In this document: in pieces, positions 40,727 to 50,667 of the stretch
Numbering within the stretch: position 1 is the stretch's first letter
Layout of the letters: every line of letters begins with the position of its first letter
Assembly: GCA_009781765.1 (NCBI GenBank)
Contig: WQVC01000002.1
Span: 1 to 64,000, forward strand
Source of the DNA: Defluviitaleaceae bacterium
GTDB lineage: Bacteria; Bacillota; Clostridia; Lachnospirales; WQUN01
DNA: 64,000 nt
Direction: 5' to 3'
Made by a program: the position numbers and the translations under genes
Notes under the pieces: model-generated
Database searches by the model: none
What the model was told of the DNA's origin: nothing
The model's input: the letters and a program-made list of their open reading frames with translations, nothing else

Positions 40727-42484
40727 ATGCGTAAAACAAAAATTATTGCAACAATCGGTCCGGCAAGCTGTGAACTTGAAACAATAAAAAAAATGATTCT
40801 GGCGGGAATGAACGCCGCGCGTTTTAATTTTTCACACGGCGACTATGACTTTCACGGCAAACTTATGGACACCGTTATAGAGGCGCGTGAACAATTGAAT
40901 CGCCCGATTCCGCTTATTTTGGATACGAAAGGTCCTGAAATTCGTACAAAAAAATTAAGCACAGACAGAGTCTTTTTGGAGCAGGGCAAAGAGTTTATTC
41001 TTACAACGGAAGATATTGTCGGCGACGAAAATCGCGTTGCCGTTACCTATGAAAATTTGCCGCGCGACTTGGCGGTCGGCAGCCGTGTTCTGATTGACGA
41101 TGGCTTGCTTGAAATGCAGGTTACGGAAATCAGCGGCACGGAAATCAAGTGTGTGCTTATAAATTCGGGATTTTTGGGGCATCGCAAGGGCATAAACGTA
41201 CCCGATGTTTACGTAGACCTGCCCTCCCTTACCGAAAAGGACGTCGAGGACATAAAATTCGGCATAGAGCGCGGCGTTGACTGGATTGCCGCGTCGTTTG
41301 TGCGTACCGCTGAGGACGTTTTAAATATTCGCAAAATTTTGAACGCGAACGGCGGAAAAAAGATACAAATTATCGCGAAAATCGAATCTCGCGACGGCGT
41401 GAATAATATCGGAAGCATCCTCGAAGTGGTTGACGCCGTAATGGTCGCGCGCGGAGATTTGGGCGTTGAAATTTCGCCGGAGGAAGTCCCGATAGTACAA
41501 AAAGACTTGATTACCAGATGCATTGCGGTGGGCAAGCCCGTCATAACCGCAACGCACATGCTTGAATCCATGATTTCAAACCCGCGTCCCACCCGCGCCG
41601 AAGCAAGCGACGTTGCAAACGCAATTTTCGACGGCTCGGACGTTGTGATGCTTTCCGGCGAAACGGCGGGCGGGAAATATCCGGTCGAGTCCGTTCGAAT
41701 GATGGACAGAATCGCGCGCAAAACCGAGGCGAGCATTGATTACGACTCAACAATCGCCCTGCATTATCAAAATTTGAACAAAAATATCACCCACGCAATA
41801 AGCGGTGCGGCTGTTGCAACCGCGCTTGAAATGGGGGCGTCGTGTATTGTGCCGGTTACGGATTCTGGATTTGCGGCACGAATGGTTTCGCGCGCGCGTC
41901 CGAGTTGCCCGATTCTTGCGGCAACTTCCGACCCCGTGGTTTATCGCCAATTAAACCTGTCGTGGGGTTGCGTTCCGATGCTTTCAAAAAGGCCTTTCGA
42001 CGGCGACAGCGAGGTTTTTGAAATCGCCGAAGAACTCGCCATCGAAACCGGAATTGTCAAAAGCGGCGAAGTTATGGTAACAATTGCGGGCGTTCCTGTC
42101 GGAAAAGCCGGTGCGACAAATACAATTCGTGTAGGTACGATCGGCGACGTAATTTTTACCGGAATAGGCAATAATTGCGGAATCGTACGCGGAACGGCGC
42201 GTGTTATCAGTGAAGGGTATTCCGTGGAAGCGGACGCATTTGAAAAAGGCGACATCCTGATATGTATAAGCACCGATGACTCTATGCTCGAATGCATAAA
42301 ACTTGCAGGGGCAATTGTAGTCGGCTCGTGGGAGAAACTCGATTTTTCACACGCCGAAACCGTTGCGAAAGCACTGAGCATTCCTCTTTTACGCGCCGGC
42401 GTGAAGGTAACGGATTTCGTGAAAACCGGCGGTCCTGTAACCGTTGATACAAACGAGGGTCTGCTTTTGAACGGTCACAGATAA
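40727..42484 (+). CDS. pyk: pyruvate kinase with C-terminal PEP-utilizer-type domain
   Basis: Last glycolytic step: PEP plus ADP to pyruvate and ATP. 585 residues, the long Bacillus/Geobacillus form. Seen: TKIIATIGPAS at the N-terminus, NFSHGD near 36, LILDTKGPEIRT near 68-80, the signature IIAKIESRDGVNNI near 218 with catalytic Lys, ARGDLGVEI near 247, ATHMLESMISNPRPTRAEASDVANA (active site, about 280), and an extra C-terminal domain (about 480-585) with NNCGIVRGTARVISEG, the PEP-mobile-domain-like segment. Start at 40727 because GGGGAGG lies six bases upstream; Met at 40712 overlaps that site. A strong double terminator follows. Confidence 0.97.
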   Translation: MRKTKIIATIGPASCELETIKKMILAGMNAARFNFSHGDYDFHGKLMDTVIEAREQLNRPIPLILDTKGPEIRTKKLSTDRVFLEQGKEFILTTEDIVGDENRVAVTYENLPRDLAVGSRVLIDDGLLEMQVTEISGTEIKCVLINSGFLGHRKGINVPDVYVDLPSLTEKDVEDIKFGIERGVDWIAASFVRTAEDVLNIRKILNANGGKKIQIIAKIESRDGVNNIGSILEVVDAVMVARGDLGVEISPEEVPIVQKDLITRCIAVGKPVITATHMLESMISNPRPTRAEASDVANAIFDGSDVVMLSGETAGGKYPVESVRMMDRIARKTEASIDYDSTIALHYQNLNKNITHAISGAAVATALEMGASCIVPVTDSGFAARMVSRARPSCPILAATSDPVVYRQLNLSWGCVPMLSKRPFDGDSEVFEIAEELAIETGIVKSGEVMVTIAGVPVGKAGATNTIRVGTIGDVIFTGIGNNCGIVRGTARVISEGYSVEADAFEKGDILICISTDDSMLECIKLAGAIVVGSWEKLDFSHAETVAKALSIPLLRAGVKVTDFVKTGGPVTVDTNEGLLLNGHR

Positions 42485-42527
42485 AACAAAACGCTCCCGT
42501 CTTTCCGGTTAAAAATTTGAACAATCG

Positions 42528-42566
42528 GGGCGTGTTCGTGCTAACCGACAATGCTCGAACACGCCC
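42528..42566 (+). terminator. first hairpin after pyk
   Basis: GGGCGTGTTCG (42528-42538) with CGAACACGCCC (42556-42566). Confidence 0.7.
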
Positions 42567-42571
42567 TAAAT

Positions 42572-42619
42572 AAAACAGAGTCGCAGCGTAGCAATAACCT
42601 ACGCTGCGACTCTGTTTTT
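42572..42619. terminator. strong bidirectional terminator between pyk and the ECF gene
   Basis: A 20-bp perfect stem (42572-42591 with 42599-42618), loop CAATAAC; AAAA on one side and TTTTT on the other. Confidence 0.92.
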
Positions 42620-42662
42620 GTATATGTGCGAGTGCTCGGGGGCAGAATAAGTTATCGTGTTC

Positions 42663-43247
42663 CTAAATTTGTCGTTTGTCTAATTTGCTCAAAATCGTCG
42701 CAAGCGGAGCAATTAACGCTCCGGCGGCAAAATTGCTTGCGGCGTGGAGAATATCAACCGGCAAGCCCAAGATAATCCACGTAATCATCCCATCGAAGTT
42801 CAGTCCGAAAAAAAGCGCGTGTACGGGCGCGAAAAGCGTTCCGAACGCAAGCCCGTGCAACGCGCATAATGACATGTACAAAATGGCTTTTTTTGCGGGC
42901 GGAAACCGCACTGCTGACCGCGTTTTCGGGTCTGCCTTTACAACGCCGGTATTCGTATCGGTTGTGTGTCGGCACAACATAAACAAGCCCCACAAGGGCA
43001 ACCATACATATAAATTCGGCAACCACCACACCGAAAAACCCCAGTAAACGCCGTCGAGAAGTATGAAAACGTACAGCGGAATAAGCGCGCGTTTACGATA
43101 TGTAAGCGTGATTACGGCTAAAAAAATCCCCACAAGATGCATCCCGGGCGGCAAAATTTGCGCAAAAAATTTCGCCGCAAATAAAATCGCGCCGAGCATT
43201 GCGAAAACAGTTAAATCCCGTACGGGAAGTCCGCGCTTCTCACGCAT
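42663..43247 (-). CDS. ECF transporter S component-like membrane protein
   Basis: 194 residues with five or six membrane segments: MLGAILFAAKFFAQILPPGMHLVG (first), ALIPLYVFILLDGVYWGF, WLPNLYVWLPLWGLFML, and GMITWIILGLPVDILHAASNFAAG. This is the size and layout of the substrate-binding S subunits of energy-coupling-factor vitamin importers; the vitamin is unknown. The ATPase/T-subunit genes are not nearby. No ribosome site precedes the ATG at 43247; instead a family C element ends two bases before it, which may have replaced the original leader. Terminator shared with pyk. Confidence 0.7.
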   Translation of the reverse strand: MREKRGLPVRDLTVFAMLGAILFAAKFFAQILPPGMHLVGIFLAVITLTYRKRALIPLYVFILLDGVYWGFSVWWLPNLYVWLPLWGLFMLCRHTTDTNTGVVKADPKTRSAVRFPPAKKAILYMSLCALHGLAFGTLFAPVHALFFGLNFDGMITWIILGLPVDILHAASNFAAGALIAPLATILSKLDKRQI

Positions 43248-43248
43248 A

Positions 43249-43390
43249 TACAGTGAACGCGCTTCTATGAAGCGAACAGGGGCTGTGCCGCGTAAGCGGT
43301 TCGCTCAATGTGTTTTTCTGCGAAAAACACCGGTCACTCACCGCGCGGAACTTACGCCCCCTGTTCGCCTTCAATGATGCGTTCACTGTA
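43249..43390. repeat. family C element C3 (142 bp)
   Basis: Ends TACAGTGAACGC (43249-43260) and exact complement (43379-43390). Nested arms GCGAACAGGGG / CCCCTGTTCGC and GCGTAAG / CTTACGC; core CGGTTCGCTCAATGT, GTTTTTC-TGC-GAAAAAC hairpin, ACCGGTCACTCACC (43297-43342). Sits exactly between two minus-strand genes, touching the start of one and the stop of the other. Confidence 0.85.
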
Positions 43391-43393
43391 AGT

Positions 43394-43789
43394 CTACTCC
43401 GTAAGCACGAACGCATATGTTTCGCTGTGTATTGCCGGAGTTTGGTCAACCCCCGTCATTGACATTTCGTCGCCGATGTAAAATCCCCACCATGCGTTGC
43501 CGGTTGCCGTTATGCCGTTCACCGTTGTTACAAAAAGCCCGAACGCACCGACTTCTCCCGCAATTAAATCCAATGTGAGAAGTGCCGCGCCGACAGTTTC
43601 TTCGTTGGTGGCAACACTCCAAACGGAAATTTCGCCCCGGTTATCCGCAATCAATTGAAAAACCGTTTCGCCCTCTCCGATTTCGATGATGCTTTCGGCG
43701 GGAAAATCGGCAATGTCGGGGGCTTGCGTCGTGCATCCCGCAAATGTCGCAATCGTTGCAACCGCCAAAATCAGAAAAATTGTTCGCAT
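43394..43789 (-). CDS. small lipoprotein of unknown family
   Basis: 131 residues. Lipoprotein signal with lipobox FAGC at about residue 18, a short acidic spacer, then ~100 residues of beta-rich sequence with GEGETVFQLIADNRGEISV, and a GNAWWGFYIGDEMS segment that recalls small DUF4430-like/transcobalamin-tail domains (FQxxxDNxG ... WxxYxNG). If so, it may bind cobalamin or act in adhesion; this is only a resemblance. Start at 43789 follows GAAAGGAG; an upstream Met at 43813 includes that site. Possibly co-transcribed with the ECF gene. Confidence 0.65.
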   Translation of the reverse strand: MRTIFLILAVATIATFAGCTTQAPDIADFPAESIIEIGEGETVFQLIADNRGEISVWSVATNEETVGAALLTLDLIAGEVGAFGLFVTTVNGITATGNAWWGFYIGDEMSMTGVDQTPAIHSETYAFVLTE

Positions 43790-43839
43790 TGTCAAAACTC
43801 CTTTCTCGCGCATAATAACACAAGAGGAGGGATTATGAT

Positions 43840-44730
43840 ATGTACGACGTTTTAATCATCGGCGGCGGACCCGCCGGCGCAACGGCGGCTTTTTACACCG
43901 CCCGAGCGGGGCTTAAAGTGATGCTTGTGTACAAAAATTTCGGCGCGCTTGAAACGGCGGAGCGCGTTGAAAATTTTTACGGTTTTTCAAAAATCAGCGG
44001 AAAATCGCTGGTTGAAAAAGGCTTGCGACAGGCGCGAAAATTCGGTACGAAAACTCTTCGCGGCGAAATTTCCGGACTTCGCAAAGAAGGCGATATTTTT
44101 ATCGCACGAACTATCGACGCCACCATCGAAGCTCGCGCTGTTCTTCTCGCAACCGGAGCGAGTCGCAACGCGCCGCGAATCACCGGACTAAACGATTTTG
44201 AAGGGCGCGGAGTAAGTTGGTGCGCGATTTGCGACGGTTTTTTTTATCGCGGAAAACACGTTGCCGTACTTGGCGACGGCGCGTATGCGCTGCATGAAGT
44301 CGCGGATTTATTACCGATTGTTGCGTCCGTAACGGTTTTGACAAACGGGAACGAGCCGTCGGTAAGTTTTCCCGCTAAAGTTCGTACGGAAAAAATTGCG
44401 GAAATTGTCGGGACATTTAACAGCACCGACGAAAGCGCAAGCATTTTGCCGGCTCGAAAAATTCTGTCCGGCGCGACATTCGAAACCGGCGAAACAATTC
44501 CCCTGTCAGGGCTGTTTATAGCCGAAGGCACGGCCGGCGCGGCAGAATTTGCAAAAAAAATCGGGCTTTCGAGCGGTTCGTCCGGCGAAATCAAAACTGA
44601 CGACGAGATGTGTACATCCGTTGCCGGCATTTGGGCGGCCGGCGACTGCACGGGCGGCACAGCCCAGATAATAAAAGCCGCAAACGACGGCGCAACAGCC
44701 GGTTTAAGTATCGTGAAATTTTTTCGATGA
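43840..44730 (+). CDS. thioredoxin reductase-like FAD oxidoreductase with CAIC active site
   Basis: 296-residue flavoprotein. FAD-binding IIGGGPAGATAA at the N-terminus, redox-active CAIC at about residues 131-134 (WCAICDGFF), and C-terminal GIWAAGDCTGG near 272. The second dinucleotide fold is altered: GDGAYALHE instead of GGGxSAxEE, and the HRRxxxR motif for NADPH phosphate is absent. So it may use NADH, ferredoxin or another donor, as in known NADPH-independent thioredoxin reductases of Clostridia; the partner thioredoxin is not nearby. GGAGGG ribosome site; divergent from the lipoprotein gene. Confidence 0.85.
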   Translation: MYDVLIIGGGPAGATAAFYTARAGLKVMLVYKNFGALETAERVENFYGFSKISGKSLVEKGLRQARKFGTKTLRGEISGLRKEGDIFIARTIDATIEARAVLLATGASRNAPRITGLNDFEGRGVSWCAICDGFFYRGKHVAVLGDGAYALHEVADLLPIVASVTVLTNGNEPSVSFPAKVRTEKIAEIVGTFNSTDESASILPARKILSGATFETGETIPLSGLFIAEGTAGAAEFAKKIGLSSGSSGEIKTDDEMCTSVAGIWAAGDCTGGTAQIIKAANDGATAGLSIVKFFR

Positions 44731-44739
44731 TTAAATTTG

Positions 44740-44882
44740 GGGACTCCGTCCCCAAGCCCCTGCAAGGGGTCGCAGACCCCTTAACCCCCTTTAAAAATCG
44801 CGCTTCGCGCGATTTTTTTGATAATTTTTGCCCCGCTTTTTTTTAAAAGCGGGTGGGGGGGGGGCGGGGGCGAAGCCCCCGA
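44740..44882. repeat. family D module before pgk
   Basis: GGGGACTCCGTCCCC, GGGGTCGCAGACCCC (44767-44780), AAAAATCGCGC-TTC-GCGCGATTTTT terminator (44793-44817), CCCGC-TTTTTTTTAAAA-GCGGG stem and GGGGGCGAAGCCCCC (44867-44881). Ends the flavoprotein gene. Confidence 0.8.
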
Positions 44883-44925
44883 TAGGATGAGAATCAGATT
44901 GACGTGCGATTTCAAACTTTACATA

Positions 44926-44954
44926 TTGATAACCGCGCCGCTAAATGCTAGAAT
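44926..44954 (+). promoter_or_regulatory. promoter of the glycolytic operon
   Basis: TTGATA (44926-44931), 17 bases, TAGAAT (44949-44954). Start near 44961. Confidence 0.75.
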
Positions 44955-44993
44955 TGTTCTGTTATGGAAAAAATTTCGAGAGGATGGGTTTCA

Positions 44994-46190
44994 GTGTTAA
45001 ACAAAAAGAGTATTGATGACATCAATGTGAAGGGCAAAAGAGTGCTTGTGCGGTGCGACTTCAATGTGCCGCTGATTGACGGCAAAATTACTGACGAAAG
45101 CAGAATTGTCGGTGCGTTACCGACGCTTAAAAAATTGATTGCGGACGGCGGAAAGCTGATTTTGTGTTCGCATTTGGGCAAGCCGAAAGGTCCCGACCCG
45201 TCGGCAAGCCTTGCGCCGGTTGCTGCGCGACTCAGCGAGCATCTTGGGCAAACCGTGAAATTCTTGGACTGCGACAGCGTTGTTTGTGACGACTGCCGCG
45301 CAAAAATTGCCGAAATGAAAGACGGCGAAGTCGCGATGTTGCAAAATACGCGCTTCCGCCCGGAAGAAGGCAAAAACGAGGACGCATTTTCTAAAGATTT
45401 GGCAAGCATCGCCGATGTTTATGTAATGGACGCCTTCGGTTCGGCGCACAGAGCGCACTGTTCAACCGTCGGCGTTGCGAAATTGGTGAAAGAAACAGCG
45501 GTCGGCTATCTTGTGCAAAAAGAACTGAAATTCCTCGGCGAGGCGGTAAATAATCCCGTTCGTCCGTTTGTGGCAATTTTGGGCGGCGCGAAAGTTTCCG
45601 ACAAAATTCAGGTAATCAACAAACTTCTCGATAAGGTAGACAAGCTGATTATCGGCGGCGGAATGGCGTACACGTTTTTTGCGGCGCAAGGTCACGGCGT
45701 AGGCACATCGCTTCTGGAAAAAGACCGCATCGAAACCGCAAAAGAAACGCTTGCAAAAGCCAAAGAAAAAGGCGTTGAGCTCCTTTTGCCGGTCGATACC
45801 GTTGTTGCAAAAGAATTTGCAAAAGATGCAGAGCATAAAACCGTGCCGTCGAGCGGCATCGAAGACGATTATATGGGCTTAGACATCGGCGAAAAAACCC
45901 GCGAAATTTTCTCCGACGCAATCAAAACCGCAAAAACCGTTATCTGGAACGGGCCGATGGGTGTGTTTGAGTTCCCGAATTTCGCAAAAGGCACGCTTAC
46001 TCTTGCGCAGGTTATGGCGGGAATGGACGACGCAACCACGATTATCGGCGGCGGCGACAGTGCGGCGGCGGTAAATCAGCTCGGCTACGGCGACAAAATG
46101 ACACATATTTCAACCGGCGGCGGCGCATCTCTTGAATTTTTAGAAGGCAAAGAATTACCCGGCGTTGCGGCGGTTCAAGACAGGGGATAA
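44994..46190 (+). CDS. pgk: phosphoglycerate kinase
   Basis: 1,3-bisphosphoglycerate plus ADP to 3-phosphoglycerate and ATP. 398 residues. Seen: [36 protein letters not shown] near 55, [12 protein letters not shown] near 110, [12 protein letters not shown] near 160, [10 protein letters not shown] near 205, and C-terminal GGGDSAAAV and [13 protein letters not shown] (ATP side). The GTG at 44994 is preferred: GAGAGGA lies nine bases upstream and the length then fits the family. An ATG at 44964 is only three bases from the predicted transcription start and has no ribosome site. gapA, often upstream of pgk, is not here. Confidence 0.95.
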   Translation: MLNKKSIDDINVKGKRVLVRCDFNVPLIDGKITDESRIVGALPTLKKLIADGGKLILCSHLGKPKGPDPSASLAPVAARLSEHLGQTVKFLDCDSVVCDDCRAKIAEMKDGEVAMLQNTRFRPEEGKNEDAFSKDLASIADVYVMDAFGSAHRAHCSTVGVAKLVKETAVGYLVQKELKFLGEAVNNPVRPFVAILGGAKVSDKIQVINKLLDKVDKLIIGGGMAYTFFAAQGHGVGTSLLEKDRIETAKETLAKAKEKGVELLLPVDTVVAKEFAKDAEHKTVPSSGIEDDYMGLDIGEKTREIFSDAIKTAKTVIWNGPMGVFEFPNFAKGTLTLAQVMAGMDDATTIIGGGDSAAAVNQLGYGDKMTHISTGGGASLEFLEGKELPGVAAVQDRG

Positions 46191-46192
46191 TC

Positions 46193-46936
46193 ATGCGAAA
46201 AAAACTTATTGCGGGCAACTGGAAAATGAATTTGTGTGCGAAAGAGGCGGAAAGTTTCACAAAAGAAATGAAGGGGACGGTGAATACCGACGCGGCAGAT
46301 GTAGTTTTTTGCGTACCCTACGTGCATTTGAGCGCGGTTCGTGATATTCTTGCGGGCACGCACATCAAAGTCGGCGCGCAAAACATGCATTACGCTGAAG
46401 ATGGCGCGTACACCGGCGAGATTTCGGCAAAAATGCTTGCAAGCATGGATATTCCGTACGTGATTGTCGGTCACTCCGAGCGGCGCGAATATTTTAAAGA
46501 GTCCGACACCGAGGTCAACCTCAAGGCTCTGACGGCGTTAAACAGCGGTTTGACACCGATTATCTGCATCGGAGAAACGTCCAAGCAGCGCAAATCAAAG
46601 CGCACGTTTAACGTAATTCGTAAGCAACTCGCGTTTGCAATCGACGAAATGAGTGCGGAGGATATCGCGAAAATCGTAATCGCATACGAGCCGGTTTGGG
46701 CAATCGGAACGGGCGAAACCGCCACGAAAGAGCAGGCAGAAGAAGTTTGCGCGCTTATTCGCGACGAAATCAAAGCCGCTCACGGAGCTGCGGCAGCAGA
46801 TGCCGTTCGCATCTTATACGGCGGCAGCGTTTCCCCCGACAACGCCGGGGAGCTTTTCTCCATGCCTAATATCGACGGCGGACTTGTGGGCGGCGCAAGT
46901 TTAAAATCAACCTTCGAAAAGGTGGTTCACTTTTGA
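46193..46936 (+). CDS. tpiA: triosephosphate isomerase
   Basis: Interconverts dihydroxyacetone phosphate and glyceraldehyde 3-phosphate. 247 residues, TIM barrel: AGNWKMN (Asn/Lys near 10-12), VIVGHSERRE (catalytic His near 96), AYEPVWAIGTG (catalytic Glu near 167), and YGGSVSPDN and GGASL phosphate loops at the C-terminus. Two bases after pgk and overlapping gpmI by four bases, so fully coupled. Confidence 0.98.
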   Translation: MRKKLIAGNWKMNLCAKEAESFTKEMKGTVNTDAADVVFCVPYVHLSAVRDILAGTHIKVGAQNMHYAEDGAYTGEISAKMLASMDIPYVIVGHSERREYFKESDTEVNLKALTALNSGLTPIICIGETSKQRKSKRTFNVIRKQLAFAIDEMSAEDIAKIVIAYEPVWAIGTGETATKEQAEEVCALIRDEIKAAHGAAAADAVRILYGGSVSPDNAGELFSMPNIDGGLVGGASLKSTFEKVVHF

Positions 46937-48465
46937 AAAAAGATACCGTAGTTTTGATGATTTTAGATGGTTTCGGCTTGTGTGATGAGCGCGACACAAA
47001 CGCAATTGCTCTTGCCGAAACGCCGCATCTGGATTGGCTCATGGAGAAGTTTCCGTTTCAGCCGGGCGCGGCGGCGGGGCTTGACGTCGGGCTTCCCGAC
47101 GGGCAGATGGGCAATTCCGAGGTCGGCCACACGAATATCGGCGCGGGGCGCGTTGTATACCAAGAGCTTACGCGAATTTCAAAGGAAATCGCCGACGGCG
47201 ACTTTTTCGGCAACGAAACACTTCTCGGCGCGATGGAAAACGTGCGTACCAACGGCTCTGCCCTGCATTTGTACGGGCTTCTTTCCGATGGCGGCGTTCA
47301 CAGCCATAATTCGCATCTGTACGCGCTGTTGGAGCTTGCCAAACGCGAAGGCATTTCCGAAGTATACGTTCATGCGTTTCTCGACGGGCGAGATACTCCG
47401 CCCGCATCCGGTGCGGATTACATTCGCGAGCTTGAAGCCGAAATGCAAAAAATCGGCGTCGGGAAAATCGCGACGATTTCCGGGCGTTATTACGCCATGG
47501 ACAGGGACAACCGTTGGGAGCGCGTCGAAAAAGCCTATGCCGTGCTTACGTCCGGCGTTGGCGCAACCGCTGCATCTGCCGAGGACTGCATGAAAAAAAC
47601 CTACGCCGACGGCGTAAACGACGAATTTGTTGTGCCGACGGCAATTTTGCACGACGGAAAACCTGCGGCGAAAATCAGCGCGAAGGACTCCGTTATTTTC
47701 TTCAATTTCCGCCCGGACCGCGCCCGCGAAATTACGCGAGCTTTTTGCGATGCCGATTTCGACGGCTTTTCGCGCGGCGAGCTTCTTCCGCTGTACTACG
47801 TGTGCTTTACGGAATACGACTCGTCAATCGCGAACAAACATGTCGCGTTTCGTGCGCAATCCATGGACAATGTTTTGGGCAAATATTTGTCCGACAAGGG
47901 GCTTACGCAGCTTCGCTTGGCGGAAACAGAAAAATATGCGCATGTCACATTTTTTTTCAACGGCGGCAACGAAGCCCCCTACGACGGCGAAGACAGGATT
48001 CTTGTGTCGTCGCCGAAGGTTGCGACATACGATTTGCAGCCGGAAATGAGCGCGCCGGAGGTTGCGGATAAACTCATTGAGGCGATTGAATCGCAAAAAT
48101 ATGATTTGATTGTCGTAAACTTTGCAAATTGCGATATGGTTGGGCATACGGGCATTATGCCTGCGGCAATTGAAGCCGTTCAAACAATCGATACATGCGT
48201 AGCTCGCGCCATGGGTGCGATGCAAAAAAACGGTACACGCATGTTTTTTTGCGCCGACCACGGCAATGCCGACAAAATGGGCGAACCGGATTCGCCGTTC
48301 ACCGCCCACACAACAAATCCGGTGCCGTTTGTGCTGTTTAATTGCGGTGACGGTATCTCACTTGCGCCCGGCGGTCGCCTCGCGGACATCGCGCCCACGC
48401 TTCTTGATTTAATGGGCTTGCCCAAACCGCCCGAAATGACAGGAAAAAGTTTGCTTGTGAAGTAG
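46933..48465 (+). CDS. gpmI: 2,3-bisphosphoglycerate-independent phosphoglycerate mutase
   Basis: 3-phosphoglycerate to 2-phosphoglycerate; two-manganese alkaline-phosphatase-fold enzyme. 510 residues. Metal site LMILDGFG, phosphoserine site QMGNSEVGHTNIGAGR near residue 60, DGRDTPPASG near 155, phosphatase-domain NFRPDRAREITRAF near 257, and metal residues NCDMVGHTG and CADHGNADKM near 395 and 435. TTG start inside the tpiA stop (TTGA). In sporulating Bacillota this enzyme is regulated by pH through Mn binding. Confidence 0.97.
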   Translation: MKKDTVVLMILDGFGLCDERDTNAIALAETPHLDWLMEKFPFQPGAAAGLDVGLPDGQMGNSEVGHTNIGAGRVVYQELTRISKEIADGDFFGNETLLGAMENVRTNGSALHLYGLLSDGGVHSHNSHLYALLELAKREGISEVYVHAFLDGRDTPPASGADYIRELEAEMQKIGVGKIATISGRYYAMDRDNRWERVEKAYAVLTSGVGATAASAEDCMKKTYADGVNDEFVVPTAILHDGKPAAKISAKDSVIFFNFRPDRAREITRAFCDADFDGFSRGELLPLYYVCFTEYDSSIANKHVAFRAQSMDNVLGKYLSDKGLTQLRLAETEKYAHVTFFFNGGNEAPYDGEDRILVSSPKVATYDLQPEMSAPEVADKLIEAIESQKYDLIVVNFANCDMVGHTGIMPAAIEAVQTIDTCVARAMGAMQKNGTRMFFCADHGNADKMGEPDSPFTAHTTNPVPFVLFNCGDGISLAPGGRLADIAPTLLDLMGLPKPPEMTGKSLLVK

Positions 48466-48476
48466 GAGGAATATTC

Positions 48477-48608
48477 GTGCAAAATCTTTGCTCCGTATGT
48501 TGGACTGAGCGCAACGAATCCGCAGAAAAATGCGCGTCATGCGGACTTGAAAAAAGTCAGGAGTGGATTTCCGAGTTTTGGACGGATGAAAAGGAGGCTG
48601 TGCCATGA
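48477..48608 (+). CDS. 43-residue zinc-ribbon-like small protein
   Basis: Reads MQNLCSVCWTERNESAEK then CASCGLEKSQEW and an acidic end. Two CxxC pairs (CSVC, CASC) 13 residues apart make a minimal zinc ribbon or rubredoxin-like knuckle. GTG start with AGGAGG seven bases upstream, 11 bases after gpmI, and a four-base ATGA overlap with the next small gene. No known family named. Function unknown; placement between gpmI and eno suggests it is made in step with glycolytic enzymes. Confidence 0.72.
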   Translation: MQNLCSVCWTERNESAEKCASCGLEKSQEWISEFWTDEKEAVP

Positions 48609-48751
48609 ACCGCATTGAGATTGTAGGATTTGCGAAGTCCCTGAAAGCACTTGCTAAAAACAAACTTTATGACGATATTGAAGAAGTTTTAGATGCCGTG
48701 CTTGAAGAAGCTCAGCTTGAAAAGAGGAAAGAGAAGTCGAAGGAGGATTGA
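48605..48751 (+). CDS. 48-residue charged helical small protein
   Basis: MNRIEIVGFAKSLKALAKNK followed by LYDDIEEVLDAVLEEAQ and a Lys/Glu tail: one or two amphipathic helices, no signal or membrane segment, no Cys. ATG overlaps the previous stop (ATGA), and AAGGAGG lies seven bases upstream. Looks like a small adaptor or regulator; unknown family. Confidence 0.68.
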   Translation: MNRIEIVGFAKSLKALAKNKLYDDIEEVLDAVLEEAQLEKRKEKSKED

Positions 48752-48754
48752 TTC

Positions 48755-50289
<1,535 letters not shown>

Positions 50290-50330
50290 CCTCGGATTGC
50301 AAAAGCAATGAAAGAGGAGGGTGGGTTAGT

Positions 50331-50510
50331 ATGGATTTTTCTTTTGACGCCAATGACATCACCGCATTGCGAGAGGCGTTGACTTTAGCGTTGTTACACC
50401 GCAGAGGAGAACTCGGGTCGGCCTCCGGTAACGCTAAAGGTGCGATAGAAAACAGCATCGCTCGCTTAAAGCGACTTAACTCTAAAATTGAAAATTGTTT
50501 AAGTAAATGA
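50331..50510 (+). CDS. 59-residue small protein after eno
   Basis: MDFSFDANDITALREALTLA then a basic His-Arg-Arg turn and NSIARLKRLNSKIENCLSK: two amphipathic helices, basic, one Cys. AGAGGAGG ten bases upstream, 41 bases after the eno stop and before the terminator, so on the same mRNA. Family unknown. Confidence 0.6.
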   Translation: MDFSFDANDITALREALTLALLHRRGELGSASGNAKGAIENSIARLKRLNSKIENCLSK

Positions 50511-50533
50511 TTCTCGACACAATCAAAAAAACT

Positions 50534-50562
50534 AAAAAAATCGCGCTTTGCGCGATTTTTTT
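50534..50562. terminator. family D terminator of the glycolytic operon
   Basis: AAAAAAATCGCGC-TTT-GCGCGATTTTTTT, followed at 50582-50612 by the usual AAGCGGG and GGGGCGAAGCC segments. Confidence 0.88.
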
Positions 50563-50621
50563 AGAGTTTTTGTCTGGCTTTTTTTTAAGCGGGTGGGGTT
50601 TGGGGCGAAGCCACAAAAAAA

Positions 50622-50648
50622 TATAGTGAATCAAATTGATTCACTATA
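50622..50648. repeat. solo family C ends
   Basis: TATAGTGAATCAA (50622-50634), one A, TTGATTCACTATA (50636-50648). Identical to the two 13-nt ends of C1 (2524-2536, 2662-2674) without the 125-bp interior. It lies in the leader of the ABC exporter gene, 20 bases before its ATG. Confidence 0.85.
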
Positions 50649-50667
50649 ACAAATCGACGGTGAAAAC

